Assembly: GCA_038240295.1 (NCBI GenBank)
Contig: JBBSDW010000070.1
Coordinates: 1 to 16,774, forward strand
Reading direction: 5' to 3'
From: JABDDM01 sp038240295
GTDB taxonomy: Bacteria; Bacteroidota; Ignavibacteria; Palsa-1295
Length of the DNA stretch: 16,774 bases
The notes under the pieces are model-generated. The model made no database searches and was not told the DNA's origin. It worked only from the letters and a program-made list of their open reading frames with translations. Every line of letters starts with the position of its first letter. Within the stretch, counting starts at the first letter, position 1. The translations under genes were made by a program, and so were the position numbers. Shown here piece after piece: positions 14,510 to 16,774 of the stretch.

Positions 14510-15476
14510 AGTGCGCCTTGATCCTTTTGATTTCTTCAGTCAAAGCCGGAAGGATCTCGAAAATATCTCCAACGATCCCGTAATCGACGAGCCCAAAGAT
14601 CGGTGCGTTGGCGTCCTTATTGATCGCGACGATCGTCTTCGAACTCGACATCCCAGCCAAATGCTGGACCGCCCCCGAAATACCAACCGCTACATACAAG
14701 CTCGGCGACACTGTTTTGCCGGTCTGACCGACCTGCTCCGAATGTGGCCTCCAGCCAGCATCAACGACAGCGCGGCTCGCGCCGGTAGCAGCGCCAAAGG
14801 CGCCAGCGAGATCTTCGAGCAGATTCCAGTGCTCAGGACCCTTCATTCCGCGACCGCCCGACACAATGATGTCTGCCTCGGAAACATCGAGCTTGCCTTG
14901 AGCGAGCGTAAGCGAGATCGTCTTTTCGGTAAAATCTTTATCCTCGAATGTCACCCGAACATTGGTGATCACCGGCGCAGAGGCGGGAGCATCTTTCGAA
15001 GCCTTCCAGAGATTAGGACGAGTCGAAAGCACTTGATACTTCGTGTTGATCTTGATATGCGCGTTCGCTTTGCCTGCATAGATCGGATGCGTCGCTACGA
15101 TCTGGCTACCGTCCAACGAGAACTGCGTTACATCGGGTACGTATCCACCATCGAGCGCAACTGTAAGGCGCGGCGCAAGATCCTTACCTCGACCCGTCGC
15201 GCCCATGATGATCACTTCAGCGCCCGACTGCAGCACGATCTGATGCAAACCCTTATTCGTCGCATGCGATGAATAATTCGAAAGCTTAGGCTCATCGACG
15301 ACGAAGATCTCAGAGACGTCAAGCAACTTCGCCTGCTCAACGATCGCTGAAGCATTGGCAGCTACGATGGCAGCAGAGAGCTTTGTCGCGCCGAGCGATT
15401 TCGCAGCGGTGATTGCTTCGAGCGATGGCTTGCGAATCTGGCCGTTACGCTCTTCTAAGTAAACAAGAATATGCAT
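14508..15476 (-). CDS. etfA: Electron transfer flavoprotein subunit alpha
   Basis: This is the FAD-binding subunit of the heterodimeric electron carrier that takes electrons from acyl-CoA and other dehydrogenases to the quinone pool. The 322-residue protein has an N-terminal Rossmann-like domain and a C-terminal FAD domain. The C-terminal domain has 'SGGRGMKGPEHW' (206-217), 'GASRAVVDAGW' (232-242), 'RPHSEQVGQTGKTVSP' (243-258) and the family signature 'LYVAVGISGAVQH' (260-272) with 'IVAINKDANAPIF' (282-294). The length matches the family. It lies 27 bp after etfB in the same operon. No dehydrogenase or ETF:quinone oxidoreductase is in view, so the partner is not known. Confidence 0.96.
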   Translation of the reverse strand: MHILVYLEERNGQIRKPSLEAITAAKSLGATKLSAAIVAANASAIVEQAKLLDVSEIFVVDEPKLSNYSSHATNKGLHQIVLQSGAEVIIMGATGRGKDLAPRLTVALDGGYVPDVTQFSLDGSQIVATHPIYAGKANAHIKINTKYQVLSTRPNLWKASKDAPASAPVITNVRVTFEDKDFTEKTISLTLAQGKLDVSEADIIVSGGRGMKGPEHWNLLEDLAGAFGAATGASRAVVDAGWRPHSEQVGQTGKTVSPSLYVAVGISGAVQHLAGMSSSKTIVAINKDANAPIFGLVDYGIVGDIFEILPALTEEIKRIKAH

Positions 15477-15503
15477 GGATGAGTAATAAAAATTTGTGAG
15501 AGC

Positions 15504-16259
15504 TTAGATCACTTTTGCTTCGTCGTGCAGCAGATGCGCAAGCTGCGAGGCCATTTGGGAAGCGTTGCCTTCGACCTTCAGGACTTTATTCGCGCGCTTC
15601 TTTTCGGGCTTATCCAGCTTCACGAGCGTGACGCGAAGCGATGCCGGCGCTTCGACGACGATCTCCTGGATCGGCTTCTGTTTCGCCTTCATGATATTCG
15701 GAAGCGAAGGATAGCGCGGGTCGTTCAGACCCTTTTGCGCACCGATGATGCACGGCATCGTCAGTTCGATCGTCTCTTTACCGCCTTCAACTTCTTTTTC
15801 GACGGTCGCTTTGCTCCCGTCGATCTTGAGGCTCACGACAACAGTTGCAGCCGGCCAATCCAGCAATTCAGAAAGCATCGGCCCGACTTCCATACCGTCA
15901 AAGTCGATCGACTGCTTACCAAGCAGAATCAGATCGGGCTTCGTCTCGCGAGCAACTGTCGCGATCGCCTTGGCAACGTCCATCGAAGTCGAAGGGACCG
16001 TCTTGACGAGAACGCCTTTGTCCGCGCCCATGGCAAGCGCCTGGCGGATCGCTTCCTTCGCAACATCGGCGCCGACCGAAACGACGGTCACTTCGCCTTT
16101 GTGCAGATCGCGAAGCTTGAGTGCTTCTTCGACCGCAAGCTCATCATACGGATTCAGGATATACTTGACGCCTGTCTTGTCGATCGAAATAGTATCGCTC
16201 GCGACATTGATGCGCGTGGTCGTATCGGGAACATGGCTAACGCCAACTAAAATATTCAT
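15504..16259 (-). CDS. etfB: Electron transfer flavoprotein subunit beta
   Basis: This is the partner of etfA. In canonical ETFs it binds AMP and contacts the dehydrogenase; bifurcating ETFs hold a second FAD here, and the sequence alone does not let me say which type this is. The 251-residue protein has 'YILNPYDELAVEEALKL' (33-49), 'DFDGMEVGPMLSELL' and the beta signature region 'EVEGGKETIELTMPCIIG' followed by 'LNDPRYPSLPNIMKAKQKPI'. It starts with ATG without a Shine-Dalgarno sequence, 39 bp after a small unknown gene, and precedes etfA. Confidence 0.95.
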   Translation of the reverse strand: MNILVGVSHVPDTTTRINVASDTISIDKTGVKYILNPYDELAVEEALKLRDLHKGEVTVVSVGADVAKEAIRQALAMGADKGVLVKTVPSTSMDVAKAIATVARETKPDLILLGKQSIDFDGMEVGPMLSELLDWPAATVVVSLKIDGSKATVEKEVEGGKETIELTMPCIIGAQKGLNDPRYPSLPNIMKAKQKPIQEIVVEAPASLRVTLVKLDKPEKKRANKVLKVEGNASQMASQLAHLLHDEAKVI

Positions 16260-16298
16260 CAGTTCGAATTAGGAGTACAAAGCGCTCTGCGCACAAGA

Positions 16299-16622
16299 TC
16301 ACTCAATGATGAAGCTGCCTGACTTTGGTGCTTCGCCTGTCAGCAACACATGCAAATTCCCGAACGGCGTGATCAGGTTCGGTGCTTCTTTGTGCGCGGC
16401 GGTCTTAAACACGAGCCGCTTGTTCAAAATTTCATAAATGTCAGCAGCCAATCGAAGTTTGCTGACCGAAGCACCGCTGCCCACAACCAACTTCATCTGC
16501 CGATAGATCGAATTCTTGATCCCCTCGAAATTCATCTCGGCCTCATCGACGACAAATTCGAACGGCGCAGTCAATTCCGCAGGCTCATTAGTGCTCACAT
16601 TCTCGCTGGTTGTTTCGGTCAT
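16299..16622 (-). CDS. Small protein of unknown function upstream of etfBA
   Basis: The frame is open to 16727, but the upstream 35 codons run through the GGGGAAC repeats and palindrome and look non-coding. The ATG at 16622 gives 107 residues. The product has an acidic, Thr/Asn-rich start, then 'FEGIKNSIYRQMKLVVGSGASVSKLRLAADIYEILNKRLVF', a probable helical region, and ends 'FGNLHVLLTGEAPKSGSFIIE'. There is no signal peptide, membrane segment or cysteine. I do not recognise a family. It lies 39 bp before etfB on the same strand and is probably co-transcribed, so a role linked to the ETF is possible but not shown. Confidence 0.6.
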   Translation of the reverse strand: MTETTSENVSTNEPAELTAPFEFVVDEAEMNFEGIKNSIYRQMKLVVGSGASVSKLRLAADIYEILNKRLVFKTAAHKEAPNLITPFGNLHVLLTGEAPKSGSFIIE

Positions 16623-16666
16623 AAGTACAGAACACAAATACGCATGCGAGCGTCCCAAGATTTTAG

Positions 16667-16702
16667 AGGGAACGGGGAACAGGGGAACAAGGAACAGCGA
16701 AC
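16667..16702. repeat. Short heptad repeat (GGGGAAC-like)
   Basis: Five degenerate units of about seven bases (GGGAAC, GGGGAAC, AGGGGAAC, AAGGAAC, AGCGAAC) stand head to tail upstream of the small gene. They resemble short tandem heptanucleotide repeats of other bacteria. Confidence 0.6.
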
Positions 16703-16705
16703 GTA

Positions 16706-16725
16706 GGTCGGGATTCATCCCGACC
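16706..16725. repeat. REP-like palindrome
   Basis: GGTCGGGAT (16706-16714) and ATCCCGACC (16717-16725) are exact reverse complements around TC. It lies next to the heptad repeats. The rest of 16623-16774 shows nothing further. Confidence 0.6.
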
Positions 16726-16774
16726 ACGCTCTGAACGAAGGCGGAAATGTTGACCTCAACTCAAATTCGTTTAA

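Noticed and set aside
14466..15272. 268-codon plus-strand frame opposite etfA
   Set aside because: The etfA frame has all family motifs; the opposite frame is Arg/Asp/His-rich and typical of a mirror frame. The same holds for the 241-codon frame opposite etfB.
1..16774. tRNA, rRNA, integrase or transposase genes
   Set aside because: I looked on both strands for cloverleaf-like arms, conserved rRNA segments and transposase or integrase motifs and saw none. A covariance search would be needed to be certain.

Overview
The window is about 16.8 kb of densely packed bacterial chromosome with moderate GC content. It carries fourteen protein genes, the first cut by the left edge, and no rRNA, tRNA, transposase or CRISPR array that I can see. 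Several traits suggest a member of the Bacteroidota/Chlorobiota side of the tree (for example an Ignavibacteria or Kapabacteria-like lineage). Most starts lack a Shine-Dalgarno sequence. At least one leader has a TTG-N22-TAnnTTTG promoter of the Bacteroidota type. There is also a DUF151-UVR nuclease, a DUF1569 protein, an MFS carrier ending in a 'RETFG...LDYVE' tail, and the futalosine route to menaquinone. The placement is inference; no marker gene settles it.

Layout. (1) 2-2765, plus strand: the end of a membrane glycosyltransferase-like gene, a type III polyketide synthase, and an overlapping isoprenylcysteine-methyltransferase-like gene. The last two form a likely phenolic-lipid or alkylpyrone unit. 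(2) 2866-4347: a secreted Omp85/BamA-like beta-barrel with its own probable promoter and a hairpin terminator. (3) 4430-4879, minus strand: a DUF1569 protein. (4) 5003-7590, plus strand: an MFS transporter and an Nramp-related transporter with a non-canonical metal site. (5) 7591-7987: a gene-free block of three tandem copies of a 115-bp repeat plus an inverted copy of the repeat's GC-rich head. (6) 7988-8431, minus strand: a small exported protein of unknown function. (7) 8557-10323: CTP synthase pyrG behind a strong leader hairpin. (8) 10504-13616: menaquinone genes, a single ORF fusing MqnE (aminofutalosine synthase) to MqnA (chorismate dehydratase), then mqnC. (9) 13617-13798: a short convergent intergenic region crowded with hairpins. 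(10) 13799-16622, minus strand: a DUF151-UVR protein, etfA, etfB and a 107-residue unknown protein. (11) 16623-16774: heptad repeats and a palindrome.

How the genes relate. The Mqn proteins make the menaquinone precursor, so this organism probably respires through menaquinone. The electron-transfer flavoprotein nearby could feed electrons from acyl-CoA or similar dehydrogenases toward that quinone pool, though no dehydrogenase or ETF:quinone oxidoreductase is present here. MqnE-A carries the first two committed steps of the futalosine route on one chain. MqnC acts later; MqnB and MqnD are not in the window. The polyketide synthase and methyltransferase pair resembles known bacterial pairs that make methylated alkylresorcinols or alkylpyrones.

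Most of the window is ordinary housekeeping DNA. The points that deserve a second look are the MqnE-MqnA fusion, the altered Nramp site, the polyketide pair, the 115-bp repeat block, and several palindromes and hairpins at gene borders.
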